From positions 170,295 through 234,294 of the forward strand of contig NZ_JAMBNP010000010.1 of the NCBI RefSeq assembly GCF_023715145.1: DNA of 64,000 bases, given 5' to 3'. The notes beneath the pieces are model-generated. The model did not search any database and had not been told where the DNA came from. It saw nothing but the letters and a program-made list of their open reading frames with translations. The DNA comes from Paenibacillus glycanilyticus. GTDB taxonomy: Bacteria; Bacillota; Bacilli; Paenibacillales; Paenibacillaceae. The position numbers and the translations under genes are program-made. Below, one piece after another: positions 33,669 to 41,306 of this stretch (position 1 is its first letter; every line of letters starts with the position of its first letter).

Positions 33669-34391
33669 ATGAATAAAGTTTTAGTAATTGAAGATGACGT
33701 CATGATGAGGGATATGCTGTCGATGTACTTGTCAGAAGAAGGGTATTCGGTTAGACAAGCAGGAACCGGCGAAGAAGGCTTGCGGACTGTTCAGGAGTTT
33801 GTGCCTGATATCGTTCTCCTTGACCTGATGCTGCCTGATATGGATGGTATGGAGGTTTGCGCCTCTATTCGTGAACGATCGCATGTGCCGATTATGATTC
33901 TATCGATGAAAAGCGAAGTCTCCGAGCGTGTTCAGGCTTTGAAGGCCGGGGCCGATGATTATATGTGCAAGCCATTCAGTATGCATGAGATGACCGCAAG
34001 AGTGGAAGCGTTAATCAGGCGTTCCCAGTTCAGCGCCGCAGAAGCCGAAGCGGCCATCGGAATGGAGGCGGAGGAAGCAGATCTCGCGCCGATCCAGCTG
34101 GATGCCGAGCGCCGGATGCTCCTTGTGAGAGGCAAGCTGATCGAGACGACATTTTCGGAATTTGAAATGATGAAGCTATTCTTATCCCACCCGGGCAAGG
34201 TATTCAGCAGAGAAGAACTGATCAATACGATTCGGGGGTTTGATTCTTTTGTAACGGATAGAGCCATTGATGTGCATATCGTGAATCTTCGCAAAAAAAT
34301 CGAACAAAACCCGAAGGAACCCCGTTTAATTCGTACGGTATGGGGCTTTGGTTACAAATATACGACCGACCACAGTCAGGAACATGATTAA
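33669..34391 (+). CDS. OmpR/PhoB-type response regulator
   Basis: A 240-residue regulator with a receiver domain (residues 1-118; acidic pocket EDD near 8-10, phosphoacceptor D52 in LLDLMLPD, conserved K in CKPFS) and a C-terminal winged helix (about 145-235) with RAIDVHIVNLRKKIEQNPKEPRLIRTVWGFGYKY. AGGGGTGG stands before ATG 33669; the frame is open 36 bases further up without a site. The hybrid kinase immediately upstream is the obvious partner, with the kinase's HPt domain as phosphate donor. The promoter may include TTGTTA with an 18-bp spacer and TATATT near 33590. Confidence 0.93.
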   Translation: MNKVLVIEDDVMMRDMLSMYLSEEGYSVRQAGTGEEGLRTVQEFVPDIVLLDLMLPDMDGMEVCASIRERSHVPIMILSMKSEVSERVQALKAGADDYMCKPFSMHEMTARVEALIRRSQFSAAEAEAAIGMEAEEADLAPIQLDAERRMLLVRGKLIETTFSEFEMMKLFLSHPGKVFSREELINTIRGFDSFVTDRAIDVHIVNLRKKIEQNPKEPRLIRTVWGFGYKYTTDHSQEHD

Positions 34392-34402
34392 GGTAAGCGA
34401 CC

Positions 34403-34437
34403 CAAAGATCACCTCCGCTGCAGGGTGATCTTTTTTA
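34403..34437 (+). terminator. terminator after the response regulator gene
   Basis: AAAGATCACC and GGTGATCTTT around a 9-base loop, then TTT. Confidence 0.85.
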
Positions 34438-34551
34438 TACCCAGTTGTCCGAATATACCTAACATACTTCTAAAGAACAATCCGCAATTTTTCTAATACT
34501 TATATGGGACTATAGGATTAACAGTAATGACAAAAGGATGGTGTAGCAATC

Positions 34552-35838
34552 GTGCATGGGTTAGCCGGTTTACCTGAACGGCAGGAGGCTTACGCTCAGC
34601 TGGAGGTAGCTTTGAGCAACGTGCGGGCGTCAGGACAACGACTCGTTGTGGCGTTGATTCAGATCGATCGTTTCTATGGCGTGAATGAGGCTAAGGGCTT
34701 AGAAGCAGGCAACCAGGTACTTGAAAGTATCGGAGTACGGTTAAAGCAGGGAGAGGGGACTTCGGTTGTCACCTTAATCTCAGGCGATACTTTTCTAATG
34801 GTTCGAGAGATCGGATACTCGCAGGCGGAATGCGCAGGCGCGGTAGAAGAGATGAAATATGCAGCGCAATACCCGGTCTCCTATGAGGGTACGGAGCTTA
34901 ATCTGACGGCCAGCATAGGGACATGCCTGTTCCCGCAGAACGGACGGACAAGCGAGAGGCTGCTCGGCCACGCCGAAACGGCGCTTATCAAATCTCGGGA
35001 GCAAGGCGGCAACCGGATTACGTTTTACAGCGAAGAAGAGACGGAGCAGATGAACCGCTGGCTTGAAGTTGGGGCCGCCCTGCGTCCGGCTCTTTATATG
35101 CGTCAGTTCCATCTGAGCTATCAGCCGATCTTCCGTACCGAAAGCGGGCGGCTGCGCGGCTTCGAGGCGCTGATCAGATGGAATCATCCGGAGCTTGGCA
35201 CGATATGGCCGGGCGAATTTATCCCGATTGCCGAACAAAACGGACTAATCGTACCGATCGGCGAATGGGTGCTCCGTGAGGCATGCCGGATGCTCTCCGG
35301 TATGCAGGAATACGGCTTGAAGGAGCTTGTTATCTCCATCAATGTATCCCATGTCCAGCTGATAGACGGCGCATTCTGCAGCATGGTCGCTCATGTGCTG
35401 GAGGAGGCGGGCATTGAGCCTTCTTCCCTGGAGCTTGAGGTGAAGGAGGATGTCATTCTCCATTTCACGGACCAGACTTTGGCCGTGCTCAGCAAGCTTC
35501 GCGCATTAGGCGTGAGGATTACGCTGGATAACTTCGGAGAAGGCTATTCGTCCCTTGCCAACCTGAAGCAGCTGCCGGTCAACAGCGTGAAGATCAGCAA
35601 GTCCTTCATCCGTCAGATCGATGTGCAGAGCGTAGAGCGTCACATCGTGGAGGCCATGATTGGACTCCTGCATAAGCTGGAGATTGATGTGATTGCGGGT
35701 GGCGTCGAATACGAGGAGCAATATAAGCTATTGAAGGAATGGAACTGCGACTTTGTGCAGGGCTTCCTGCTTGGCTCGCCAATGCAGCCCGATCTGCTGG
35801 ATATGTCGATTATCCGCAAGTCACCCCAAACGGCCTAA
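34552..35838 (+). CDS. degenerate GGDEF-EAL protein, likely non-catalytic
   Basis: A 428-residue soluble protein with a GGDEF-like domain (about 20-160) and an EAL-like domain (about 180-420). The GGDEF signature reads SGDTF, so cyclase activity is not expected. In the EAL part FEALIRW and the LEVKED glutamate remain, but the metal-binding aspartates are changed: the usual DDFG reads DNFG, KID reads KIS, and the VIAEGVE glutamate reads VIAGGVE. It is therefore probably a c-di-GMP or protein-binding effector, not an enzyme. The start is GTG 34552 with AAGGATGG upstream. It lies 160 bases and one terminator downstream of the two-component genes. Confidence 0.88.
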   Translation: MHGLAGLPERQEAYAQLEVALSNVRASGQRLVVALIQIDRFYGVNEAKGLEAGNQVLESIGVRLKQGEGTSVVTLISGDTFLMVREIGYSQAECAGAVEEMKYAAQYPVSYEGTELNLTASIGTCLFPQNGRTSERLLGHAETALIKSREQGGNRITFYSEEETEQMNRWLEVGAALRPALYMRQFHLSYQPIFRTESGRLRGFEALIRWNHPELGTIWPGEFIPIAEQNGLIVPIGEWVLREACRMLSGMQEYGLKELVISINVSHVQLIDGAFCSMVAHVLEEAGIEPSSLELEVKEDVILHFTDQTLAVLSKLRALGVRITLDNFGEGYSSLANLKQLPVNSVKISKSFIRQIDVQSVERHIVEAMIGLLHKLEIDVIAGGVEYEEQYKLLKEWNCDFVQGFLLGSPMQPDLLDMSIIRKSPQTA

Positions 35839-35859
35839 ATAATATAATGTGCTAAATCT

Positions 35860-35905
35860 AAAAGCCCTGAACGATTCGCATGAAGCGGATCATTCAGGGC
35901 TTTCG
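35860..35905. terminator. bidirectional terminator between convergent genes
   Basis: AAAGCCCTGAACGAT and ATCATTCAGGGCTTT form a stem of about 14 bp with one mismatch. Confidence 0.8.
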
Positions 35906-35916
35906 TATTAGGCTGG

Positions 35917-36135
35917 TTAGCTTACTTCCAAGTACAGCTTCGTCCCGTCATTATATTGAAAAATCGCAACGTCGCGGACAACCTCGACCTTCGATATGCG
36001 TTTCCACTTCTTGCGGAAATCGAAGTTGAATTCCATCTCAACCAATTTATGATGAAGTTGTTCAACGGAAGCCGCCTGCTCGTTAACGTAATAAACGGGA
36101 ACCGAACGGTCTTTGAAGGTAATGATTTTCATCAT
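35917..36135 (-). CDS. 72-residue small protein, unknown function
   Basis: A compact, charged protein (MMKIITFKDRSVPVYYVNEQ at the start, FRKKWKRISKVEVVRDVAIF in the middle) likely to form an alpha/beta fold; no membrane segment. GGAGGTG stands upstream of the double ATG at 36132-36135. It is followed by the shared terminator. The family is not recognised. It is transcribed apart from the next minus-strand gene, about 110 bases upstream. Confidence 0.75.
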   Translation of the reverse strand: MMKIITFKDRSVPVYYVNEQAASVEQLHHKLVEMEFNFDFRKKWKRISKVEVVRDVAIFQYNDGTKLYLEVS

Positions 36136-36247
36136 ACCATTCGCACCTCCACTCGTTTTTTTTCCAGTTTACTAGAAACGTTTTAGCCGCTTATAAAATG
36201 GTCATAAGGTTATTGTTTGATTTGCTAACAATATCCTAACAATTTCC

Positions 36248-36451
36248 TTAGCTGCTGCTGCCGTACTTCTTCTTGTAGTGGCTATGACCGTATGGGGGTT
36301 GCTGCGGCGGATAGTAATTTCCTTTTTTGTAATCGCTGCTGCTGCCGTGATGGCCGTGTCCGTAATGACCGTTTTGGCCATAATGACCTTTATGGTTGTA
36401 ATGCTTGCCGGTAACGGAACCGAGGAGTCTTTGTAGCAAGTGTCTAATCAT
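36248..36451 (-). CDS. 67-residue His/Gly/Tyr-rich small protein
   Basis: A low-complexity peptide. After a basic start (MIRHLLQRLLGSVTGKHYNH) come repeats of GHYG and GHHG, then YYPPQQPPYGHSHYKKKYGSSS. AGGAGG lies 7 bases before ATG 36451. Such composition is typical of spore coat or metal-binding surface peptides in spore formers; this is inference. No sigma-K-like box was found upstream. Confidence 0.7.
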   Translation of the reverse strand: MIRHLLQRLLGSVTGKHYNHKGHYGQNGHYGHGHHGSSSDYKKGNYYPPQQPPYGHSHYKKKYGSSS

Positions 36452-36650
36452 AATTTTGACCTCCTATATTAATTATTAAGTCTTTTTTATTGATTTGAAA
36501 CACTTTAGACTTACCAGATAATACGTAGCTGTATGCCGCAGGTTTCGTTCATTCCGGCCTATTCCGCTTCTGCTGGCGGGAAACCAAACCGTTCTCATCC
36601 CGTATTGTGGAGGGCAAGGAGGGATTCTTATCTGGTGGAAGCAATGGATC

Positions 36651-37454
36651 ATGAACTGGCTGGACTACCCGATAAGGCAGGGGACTGTCTGGTCGGGCAC
36701 TTACCGGATCGATGAGTTTCTCGGGATGGGAAGCTACGGTCAGGCGTACCGTTGTACGGATCTGCGAAGCGGCGGTTCCTTGCTTCTGAAGAGGGCCAAA
36801 CCAAGCAAGCGTGACACGGGCCGGAGGCTGCTGAGACGGGAAAGCGATATTCTTCAACAACTGAATCATCCGCAGCTGCCTAGGTGGCGGGGTTGGAGTA
36901 TCCATCGCCGGGAGGAAGCACTCGTGATGGACTATATAGAAGGCGTTACGGCAGAGCAGGCTATCCTGCTGGAGGGAAGAACTTATACCGAGCAGGAAGC
37001 GCTCAGAACGGTGCAGGCTTTGCTCTCTCCTCTGAAGCATCTGCATGAAGCCGGCTACGTGCATCGTGATGTGCGGATTCCGAATGTTGTGGTCAATCAA
37101 GAAGGGATATACTTGATTGATTTGGGGTTAGCCTGTCTGATAGGCGAATACAGCAGGGAAGAGGAGCCAAGCGGCTTCGCCGACAGCTGGGGGCCGGTCA
37201 AGTTCCGCATGCGCCAGCCGGATCAGACGAGCGATCTGTATGGACTTGGCCATCTCTTTCTGTTTCTCATGTACGCCGGCTATACGCCGGAAGAGGGGGA
37301 GAAGGAGCGGGGCTGGGAGGAAGAGCTGACGCTTGCGCCGGAAGTGAAGGATTTCGTGAGAGGCCTTCTTGCGGGCAAATGGCAGACAACGGCGGAATGC
37401 GAGCAGGCGCTGGAGCGGATTTTGAAGCATTATTCCTCGGGAAATAACGAATAA
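36651..37454 (+). CDS. soluble Hanks-type serine/threonine kinase
   Basis: A 267-residue single-domain kinase without a membrane helix or PASTA repeats. The glycine loop is GMGSYGQAY (about 25-33), the ATP-binding lysine is in LLLKRAK (about 48), the catalytic loop is HRDVRIPNVV (about 143-152), where the usual LKP is VRI, and the metal-binding motif is DLG instead of DFG. Conserved DLYGLGHLFLFLMY follows near residue 200. The key K, D and D residues are present, so activity is plausible. The start is ATG 36651, preceded by GGTGGAAG. No phosphatase partner is adjacent. Confidence 0.88.
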   Translation: MNWLDYPIRQGTVWSGTYRIDEFLGMGSYGQAYRCTDLRSGGSLLLKRAKPSKRDTGRRLLRRESDILQQLNHPQLPRWRGWSIHRREEALVMDYIEGVTAEQAILLEGRTYTEQEALRTVQALLSPLKHLHEAGYVHRDVRIPNVVVNQEGIYLIDLGLACLIGEYSREEEPSGFADSWGPVKFRMRQPDQTSDLYGLGHLFLFLMYAGYTPEEGEKERGWEEELTLAPEVKDFVRGLLAGKWQTTAECEQALERILKHYSSGNNE

Positions 37455-37518
37455 AGCAGCATATTGTCGAATTTTATAAGAAGGTTGTTTTAGCACTCAG
37501 CAAGATATTTTAAATAAA

Positions 37519-37549
37519 ACGGAACAGGGGCACTTCCCCTATTCCGTTC
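37519..37549. terminator. bidirectional terminator between convergent genes
   Basis: ACGGAACAGGGG and CCCCTATTCCGT arms around a 5-base loop. Confidence 0.8.
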
Positions 37550-37557
37550 GTTAGTCA

Positions 37558-38604
37558 TTAAGCTGCTATCTGATTATCCGGGGTTTTGCCCTTGCTTTTA
37601 AAGTTGCCTAAAAATAAAGAATTGGTCATATGGAATTTCTCTAGTATTAACTTGGTGACGGCATAAGGGAAAGCCACTCCAATAAGGGTGAAAAATAAGT
37701 AATTATAAGAAATGTATTGATTCATTAAAGTATTGAAAAATATATGCAGATACATGATTGGCAGCGAGGCTGCCCCTAAATGAGCAAAGAAACGACCTGG
37801 AAGCGAAGCCGATATAACTTTGCTAAGAAGTAACACCATTATCATGAGAGAAAAAGGAATAAGCGCGTCTAAAAGAACGTTTGTATATTGCTGGTCTTTT
37901 AAATCGAGATCATAAGCAATTACTTTAAAGTGATCAAGACCTACGAACAATAATGAAAGCAAGATAATAGCCCCTATTACTAACTTGCTTTTTAATATTG
38001 CATTGAAATACGATTTTAAGTAAAACCCGATTGCATAATAAGTTAGTGTCATTAACGAAATATCCGCACTCCAGGGAACCATTAAGTTTATGCTATGTTC
38101 TGTTTTTACATAGGTAATCAAGTAGGCTATCAAGTGGGCGGCCAGATAAAGCAAACCAATAATAATTGCTTTTGTTTTGTTCGTTTTAAATTTTAGATCT
38201 ATTAGGGCAAATAGTATCTGCGTTAAGAAAAGACATGTAATAAACCAAAACGGCGACAATATCCCATCCAAAGCCTGCCCTCCATACGGGATTTTTGCGA
38301 ATTCAATTAATATATGTTTAATGCTTAAATCCGGGCTTAAGAGTAGTAAGTTAAATAGGGTTAACACGCTTGCGAATAAGAAGTATGGAATCAATAACTG
38401 CTTTCCTCTCTTTACGCACCAAGGATAAAAATCTTTCTTATTTTCCAGGGGCTTGTAAAAGTAACCGCTCATCGCAAAAAATAGGGGCATGTGGAACCAA
38501 AAAAGATAGTGCTGAGCAATCAAGTTATCTGAATGCCCCATAACTACAGCGAGAATACCTATTCCTTTTGCAGTATCCATCCATGTTTCTCTATTTTTTA
38601 TCAT
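37558..38604 (-). CDS. acyltransferase family 3 membrane protein
   Basis: A 348-residue membrane protein with about ten helices, of the acyltransferase 3 (OafA/NodX-like) family that O-acylates cell-surface sugars. The start NRETWMDTAKGIGILAVVMGHSD carries the conserved histidine, followed by FHMPLFFAMSGYF and the basic KKDFYPWCVKRGKQLLIPY loop. ATG 38604 has AAGGAG 10 bases upstream. The gene is markedly AT-rich with many AAA, TTA and ATA codons, unlike its neighbours, suggesting recent acquisition. No glycan cluster is adjacent. Confidence 0.88.
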   Translation of the reverse strand: MIKNRETWMDTAKGIGILAVVMGHSDNLIAQHYLFWFHMPLFFAMSGYFYKPLENKKDFYPWCVKRGKQLLIPYFLFASVLTLFNLLLLSPDLSIKHILIEFAKIPYGGQALDGILSPFWFITCLFLTQILFALIDLKFKTNKTKAIIIGLLYLAAHLIAYLITYVKTEHSINLMVPWSADISLMTLTYYAIGFYLKSYFNAILKSKLVIGAIILLSLLFVGLDHFKVIAYDLDLKDQQYTNVLLDALIPFSLMIMVLLLSKVISASLPGRFFAHLGAASLPIMYLHIFFNTLMNQYISYNYLFFTLIGVAFPYAVTKLILEKFHMTNSLFLGNFKSKGKTPDNQIAA

Positions 38605-38703
38605 GCAGAACAAGCTCCTTCCGTTTATTGGTAATAGATTATCAAATAAAGAAGTCTTTGCCTATAACATGATGAAAATAAAGTTTACATCAAAAACGAT
38701 CAA

Positions 38704-38740
38704 CAGCGCGGGTTCCGACCATTCGGAAACCGCGTTTTTC
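38704..38740 (+). terminator. orphan terminator-like hairpin
   Basis: CGCGGGTTCCGA and TCGGAAACCGCG form a long stem followed by TTTTTCGC. It lies in the gap between two divergent genes, with no gene ending into it, so it may end a short transcript or act as a leader element. Nothing else was found in 38605-38760. Confidence 0.5.
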
Positions 38741-38763
38741 GCATGTGTTTCAGGTTTGTCCCG

Positions 38764-38792
38764 AACTTTCCCGAGCACGAAATCATAGGATA
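38764..38792 (+). promoter_or_regulatory. sigma-K-like promoter of the holin-like gene
   Basis: AACT (38764-38767), a 16-bp spacer and CATAGGATA (38784-38792) fit the late mother-cell consensus (AC at -35, CATANNNTA at -10). The implied start near 38799 leaves room only for translation from ATG 38826. Confidence 0.5.
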
Positions 38793-38825
38793 TAGCAGGA
38801 GTTTATGGTGAGGGAGAGTGGCGGT

Positions 38826-39092
38826 ATGACATGGGACGAGATTACCGATCTCATTGATCCCCGGTTAATGATTGTCGTTGCGGCCTGCTGGGTGATCGGC
38901 TATATGCTGAAGCAGACGCCGGCCGTACCGGATTGGTCAATTGTGTATGCGGTTACGGCGGTGGCGATCGTATGCGCTTGTCTTATTTTGGGTTTTCAGG
39001 TGGAGAGCGTGCTGCAGGGCGTCTTGTGCGGGGCGGTGTCTGTATACGGCAACCAGCTGGTGAAGCAGACGTTTACGAAGCGGAAGGATTGA
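38826..39092 (+). CDS. holin-like membrane protein (phage holin 5 type)
   Basis: An 88-residue protein with three membrane segments, starting MTWDEITDLIDPRLMIVVAACWVIG. The conserved end is VESVLQGVLCGAVSVYGNQLVKQ, typical of Phage_holin_5_2-like proteins. No lysin or phage gene is nearby, so it is more likely a domesticated chromosomal protein. ATG 38826 is preferred (AGGGAGAG upstream, and the sigma-K-like promoter leaves no leader for ATG 38805). Expression in the mother cell late in sporulation is inferred from that promoter. Confidence 0.75.
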   Translation: MTWDEITDLIDPRLMIVVAACWVIGYMLKQTPAVPDWSIVYAVTAVAIVCACLILGFQVESVLQGVLCGAVSVYGNQLVKQTFTKRKD

Positions 39093-39102
39093 TACCTTAT
39101 GG

Positions 39103-39145
39103 AAAAAAGGCACGGCGTTCCGATAAACGGATGCTGTGCCTTTGA
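39103..39145. terminator. bidirectional terminator between convergent genes
   Basis: AAAGGCACGGC and GCTGTGCCTTT with an inner CGTTCCG/CGGAT pairing; A-run on the left, T-run on the right. Confidence 0.75.
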
Positions 39146-39149
39146 CTTT

Positions 39150-39710
39150 CTAGTGCTGGATAACGCCGCAAGCGATGCGGCTGCCGGAATTGCCGGACGG
39201 GTCGGTTTTGTAGTCATCCGCTTTCTCGTGAATGACAAGAGCGGTACCGGCGTCCGGAAGCAGAGAGTTCGGCGCTTCCGTGTCGAGCGATACATTTTTC
39301 GAGATAATCTCGGCTTTCACGGTTCCGTCTTTGCCTACGGTAATGTTCGGAAGATCGCCGTCGTGGAAGCCTTGCGGATTATCGAAGCCGTGCTGTTTGT
39401 TCTTTGGATTGAGGTGCGAGCCCGCGGATTCGAAGGACGGAGCTTCGCATTTGCCGACGTTATGGAAGTGAATGCCGTGAACGCCTGGCGTAAGGCCTTT
39501 GGCTTCCAGCTTCAGATGCACCCCGTCCTTTTCCTCGGTTAGAACGACGGTGCCGACCTGATTGCCTTTCGTATCGATAAACGCAGCCTTCGCTTCCGTC
39601 ACGTGACTGCGCGTGTGATGGCCATGTCCTTGGCTTGCTGCGGCCATGCTGGAGAACCCGCAGCTTGCAATCAGGAAGCCAAGCGAGCACAGCATAATGG
39701 ATTTGTTCAT
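39150..39710 (-). CDS. sodC: Cu/Zn superoxide dismutase, lipoprotein
   Basis: A 186-residue exported enzyme that dismutates superoxide. The signal ends in a lipobox-like LIASC (cysteine at 17), so it is probably a membrane-anchored lipoprotein. A His-rich linker (HGHHTRSH) follows. Metal ligands are GIHFHNVGKC, SAGSHLNP, the histidine in NKQHGF, HDGDLPN and ALVIHEKADD; the two cysteines (GKC and RIACG) would form the conserved disulfide. Ribosome site GGAG upstream of ATG 39710. It stands alone, in a neighbourhood of sporulation-type genes; in spore formers SodC-like proteins are often coat-associated, which is a possibility here. Confidence 0.93.
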   Translation of the reverse strand: MNKSIMLCSLGFLIASCGFSSMAAASQGHGHHTRSHVTEAKAAFIDTKGNQVGTVVLTEEKDGVHLKLEAKGLTPGVHGIHFHNVGKCEAPSFESAGSHLNPKNKQHGFDNPQGFHDGDLPNITVGKDGTVKAEIISKNVSLDTEAPNSLLPDAGTALVIHEKADDYKTDPSGNSGSRIACGVIQH

Positions 39711-39905
39711 GTTATCCTCCTTGGGGCGTAATTTCCTGATTAGCTTTTACCCAGAGGATGGAAATTATTCATTCGGCACGCGAATGTTCAACACTATAAA
39801 ACTATATCTCTATTCATTTTATGCGTTTGAACCCTGTCCACTCGTCCAAACCTCTCTCTCATATCTGAATAGAATAGAAGCAGATCGATTGAGAGGAGTG
39901 AAAGA

Positions 39906-40379
39906 ATGTCTGCTAAATTTAAAGTGAAGGTAAAAAGCGTGAAACGCAAAGCGAAAAAGGGTGCTCGTATCTCAAACTGTGGGTGTACAATGGATCGTGT
40001 AGGTGGGGTTGAATCCGGTGGCAACAACAATCATGACCGCCACTGTTGTGACCATGACCGTCAAGATCCGGCTGTTGAGGGCGTACAGGATGCGGGTAAA
40101 GAGCTTAGTAAAGTGTTTGGCAATCTGAGAAACGAAGAAGTTGCTGAGAAGCTTGTTAGAGCAATCCGCCGTCATGATGCGAGAACCGTTCAAAAATTGG
40201 TTGGCTGTGATTGCCGCGTTGTTGATTTCTTCCGTACTAGAAATGCAGATTGCGTACGCGTTAGATGCTCCTTTGGTCGTTGGAAAGATGTTGTCGTCAC
40301 ATTTGATATTTGCATTAGACGTGCTGTTGATGACATTAGCGATCAGCCGCACCATAACGGCGGTTGCTGCTGGTTCTAA
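39906..40379 (+). CDS. cysteine-rich coat-like protein
   Basis: A 157-residue protein with a very basic start (KFKVKVKSVKRKAKKGAR) and many cysteines: NCGC, HCC, GCDC near 100, DCVRVRC near 115, ICIRR and a GGCCW end. The middle (ELSKVFGNLRNEEVAEKLVRAIRRHD) is helical. Cysteine-rich basic proteins of this kind are common in the spore outer layers (CotY/CotZ/ExsY type), but the residue pattern does not match one confidently. GAGAGGAG lies 8 bases upstream of ATG 39906. A weak mother-cell-type promoter (CACT, 17 bases, CATATCTGA at 39839-39868) supports late sporulation expression. Confidence 0.7.
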   Translation: MSAKFKVKVKSVKRKAKKGARISNCGCTMDRVGGVESGGNNNHDRHCCDHDRQDPAVEGVQDAGKELSKVFGNLRNEEVAEKLVRAIRRHDARTVQKLVGCDCRVVDFFRTRNADCVRVRCSFGRWKDVVVTFDICIRRAVDDISDQPHHNGGCCWF

Positions 40380-40400
40380 TCCGTAATCGGACAAATGCAG

Positions 40401-40439
40401 GAAAGGCTGCTCCCATGCTGGAGCAGCCTTTCTTTTTTT
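40401..40439 (+). terminator. terminator after the cysteine-rich gene
   Basis: AAAGGCTGCTCC and GGAGCAGCCTTT form a perfect stem, followed by CTTTTTTT. Confidence 0.9.
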
Positions 40440-40457
40440 GCCCGGCTGGGCGTTCTA

Positions 40458-40486
40458 CACTTATTGATCCGCCTACGCATACGATA
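40458..40486 (+). promoter_or_regulatory. sigma-K-like promoter of the tyrosinase-like gene
   Basis: CACT (40458-40461), a 16-bp spacer and CATACGATA (40478-40486) match the layout at 38764-38792. The implied +1 near 40493 precedes GGAGGGG at 40508. ACGATAT and ATATCGT also form a small hairpin over this region. Confidence 0.5.
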
Positions 40487-40520
40487 TGTAAGATATCGTT
40501 TGTAACAGGAGGGGAAGACA

Positions 40521-41306
40521 ATGCCTATTATCCCGAACTTCCCGAGAGAATGGATGGAGGAGCATACAGTATGGCATCATCAGCATCACGTGACGCCTGG
40601 AACGATACCTCCGGTCGGGTTCGGTGAGCAGTTTTTGCGGTTTCACCGTTATTTTATCAATAAGGTGTATAACTGGTTCGACCGTATGGGCTACGACAAA
40701 AGGGTTGTTGCCGGCTGGCCGGAAATGCCGGCTGGCATTATGCAAGCTCCTTGCATGAATCAGCAGGCGTTATACCGGGTGCTGTACAACCCGAGATCCT
40801 TTTCAACTCTGGACGAATTTGGCCGCTTTGTGGAGGGGAGCGGTGTTCACGGCTGTATCCATGCCACCGCTGCGCGATTGTATAATAACCCGGAGATTGA
40901 TAACTTTGACCTCTGCACAAGGCAGACCGAATTCTACAACATCCATGGCATGGTTGATCAATGGTACCGGAACTGGGAAGCAGCCTGGGGAGTCGGCTCA
41001 GACGGCAGGAAGCCGGAGCTTCCAAGCGGAGTGTCGGTTACGTACAATCGCGCAACGCCTTCATTATCGACGCGTAGTAGCTCGATTCCCGAGGCACGAA
41101 TTCAGCAGCTCGGACGGCTCGCGTCGCCTTGGATAGGCCACCATCAGCCGTTGTCTCAACGCCCTCGCAAATTAATTCCGGCAGCTCTCCCTCAAACAAC
41201 CGGATCATTTGCTCGACGTCAGCCTCGAATACAGCCGCCACTTCTTCAGCTTGCAGCTTTAAGGCGTCAAGCGGCAAAGAGCATACAAGAGCAAAAACGT
41301 CGCTGA
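40521..41306 (+). CDS. tyrosinase-like protein, 3' end overlapping the Nudix gene
   Basis: A 261-residue protein. The first about 170 residues resemble a reduced tyrosinase/hemocyanin fold: HHQHH near residue 20, FLRFHRYFINKVYNWFD (CuA-like, about 39-55), then GSGVHGCIHATAARLYNN and EFYNIHGMVDQWYRNWE (CuB-like, about 106-155). Histidine spacing follows the H-x3-H and F-x2-H patterns, but the full six-ligand set is not certain. From about residue 173 on, the frame runs antisense through the Nudix gene for 269 bases and has low-quality composition, so the ancestral stop was probably lost. GGAGGGG precedes ATG 40521, and a sigma-K-like promoter suggests a spore pigment or coat crosslinking role (inference). 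Confidence 0.6.
   Translation: MPIIPNFPREWMEEHTVWHHQHHVTPGTIPPVGFGEQFLRFHRYFINKVYNWFDRMGYDKRVVAGWPEMPAGIMQAPCMNQQALYRVLYNPRSFSTLDEFGRFVEGSGVHGCIHATAARLYNNPEIDNFDLCTRQTEFYNIHGMVDQWYRNWEAAWGVGSDGRKPELPSGVSVTYNRATPSLSTRSSSIPEARIQQLGRLASPWIGHHQPLSQRPRKLIPAALPQTTGSFARRQPRIQPPLLQLAALRRQAAKSIQEQKRR

Noticed and set aside
38826..39092. Prophage remnant
   Set aside because: Only a holin-like protein is present; no lysin, structural, integrase or attachment site, and a sporulation-type promoter precedes it.
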